From NCBI GenBank assembly GCA_029007685.1, contig JAQXIG010000023.1:1-7934 (forward strand): a DNA stretch of 7,934 bases. The letters are read 5' to 3'. The position numbers were made by a program, and so were the translations under genes. The notes beneath the pieces are model-generated. The model saw only the letters and a program-made list of their open reading frames with translations. It made no database searches and was not told the origin of the DNA. Source of the stretch: a bacterium. Lineage in GTDB: Bacteria > Bacillota_I > Bacilli_A > RF39 > UBA660. Positions 7,624 through 7,934 of the stretch are shown one piece after another (the first letter of the stretch is position 1; the number at the start of each line of letters is the position of its first letter).

Positions 7624-7934
7624 GTGTGCCAGGCATGGCATATAGCTAAGTGGTGAAAGTCCACTATACACGTAAGTATCTGCGAAGTATTAGGGAAACA
7701 CAACGCATTAACAGTGATGTTAGGGCTAAAGGAAGTGTGAAACAAAATCGTGGCTCAACGAATAGAAAATTGATACTAAGGCTGTGTAAACGAATGAGGT
7801 TACCAAACAAACTAAAGTCCAAAAGATACACGTAACTTTATACAGTAAATCAAGTGAGTAAACGTGGAAAGTTATATGTCTTACCCTGGGAGGTCTCATG
7901 GACGAATAAGTACTAGCGATTTAATACATCAATA
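7624..7934 (+). mobile_element. Group IIC intron, 5' portion (domain I to about domain III), truncated by window edge
   Basis: The sequence opens with GTGTGCC, a group II 5' end. It follows, block by block, the Oceanobacillus iheyensis class C intron as I remember it: GTGTGCC-x-GGCATGG; a stem AGTGG/CCACT (7649-7653, 7661-7665) closing a TGAAAGT loop; AACGC; CTAAAGGAAG; AAAGTCC; TACAGTAAAT-like; and CTTACCCTGGGAGGTCT (7880-7896). Other visible helices are TAACA/TGTTA (7709-7722) with a GTGA tetraloop and TAACTTT/AAAGTTA (7833-7839, 7868-7874). The intron is a self-splicing ribozyme and retroelement. Its reverse transcriptase/maturase, domain V and 3' end would lie beyond 7934, so intactness is unknown. 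It begins one base after the T-tract of the rpoC terminator, as expected for class C introns, which target terminator stem-loops. Its transcription needs read-through of that terminator. No protein-coding gene is seen in this stretch. Confidence 0.92.
7804..7811 (+). promoter_or_regulatory. Candidate EBS1 of the group IIC intron (CAAA, tandem copy)
   Basis: CAAA at 7804-7807 (repeated at 7808-7811) lies just before the conserved AAAGTCC block. It is complementary to TTTG (7620-7623), the last four exon bases before the intron. In the O. iheyensis intron, as I recall it, the aligned position reads AUAA and pairs with exon UUAU, so both sides of the pairing have changed together. The first copy aligns best. 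This is inferred from alignment by eye. Confidence 0.5.

Noticed and set aside
7650..7835. 61-residue open frame within the intron
   Set aside because: It lies entirely in structured group II domain I RNA, shows no recognisable protein motif, and the ribozyme explains the sequence.

Overview
The window is dominated by the rpoB-rpoC operon, which encodes the beta and beta-prime subunits of bacterial RNA polymerase. It comes from an A+T-rich, Gram-positive-type (Bacillota) genome. Both subunits follow the Bacillus/Staphylococcus layout: about 1200 residues each, without the large lineage-specific insertions of proteobacterial subunits, and with an acidic tail on beta. Beta carries Asn instead of His at the classical rifampicin contact (E. 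coli 526), with Ser and Gln substitutions in the following PIExPEGxNIGL block. From memory this recalls Mollicutes and possibly the Erysipelotrichia/Coprobacillus group. My best guess is a gut Erysipelotrichia-like bacterium, but the sequence alone does not prove this.

Layout. Positions 1-89 hold the last 28 codons of a TnpB gene (IS200/IS605/IS1341-type RNA-guided nuclease), recognised by its C-x4-DRDLNASINI ending. The region after its stop (about 90-240) is AT-rich with several short hairpins, as expected for an omega-RNA (reRNA) scaffold and transposon right end. Next comes a well-formed vegetative promoter (TTGACT, 17-nt spacer, TAGTAT with TG extension) at 279-307. It has two six-base inverted repeats over its -35 and -10 elements, and drives rpoB from a roughly 55-nt leader. 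rpoB (371-3979) and rpoC (3981-7610) are one base apart, and the rpoC Shine-Dalgarno lies inside the last codons of rpoB. The last codons and stop of rpoC themselves form an intrinsic terminator hairpin (7592-7622). One base after its T-tract, at 7624, begins the 5' part of a group IIC intron, which runs off the right edge.

How it fits together. The essential polymerase operon is flanked on both sides by mobile elements: a TnpB element directly upstream of its promoter and a terminator-targeting group IIC intron directly downstream. No rplJ/rplL is present in the 281 bases between tnpB and rpoB, so rpoBC has its own promoter here. The intron sits where class C introns are known to go (after a terminator stem), and a CAAA motif in its domain I can pair with the TTTG at the end of the 5' exon. 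I found no wholly new system. The most unusual points are the double flanking, the terminator built into the rpoC stop region, and the naturally rifampicin-insensitive-looking beta subunit.
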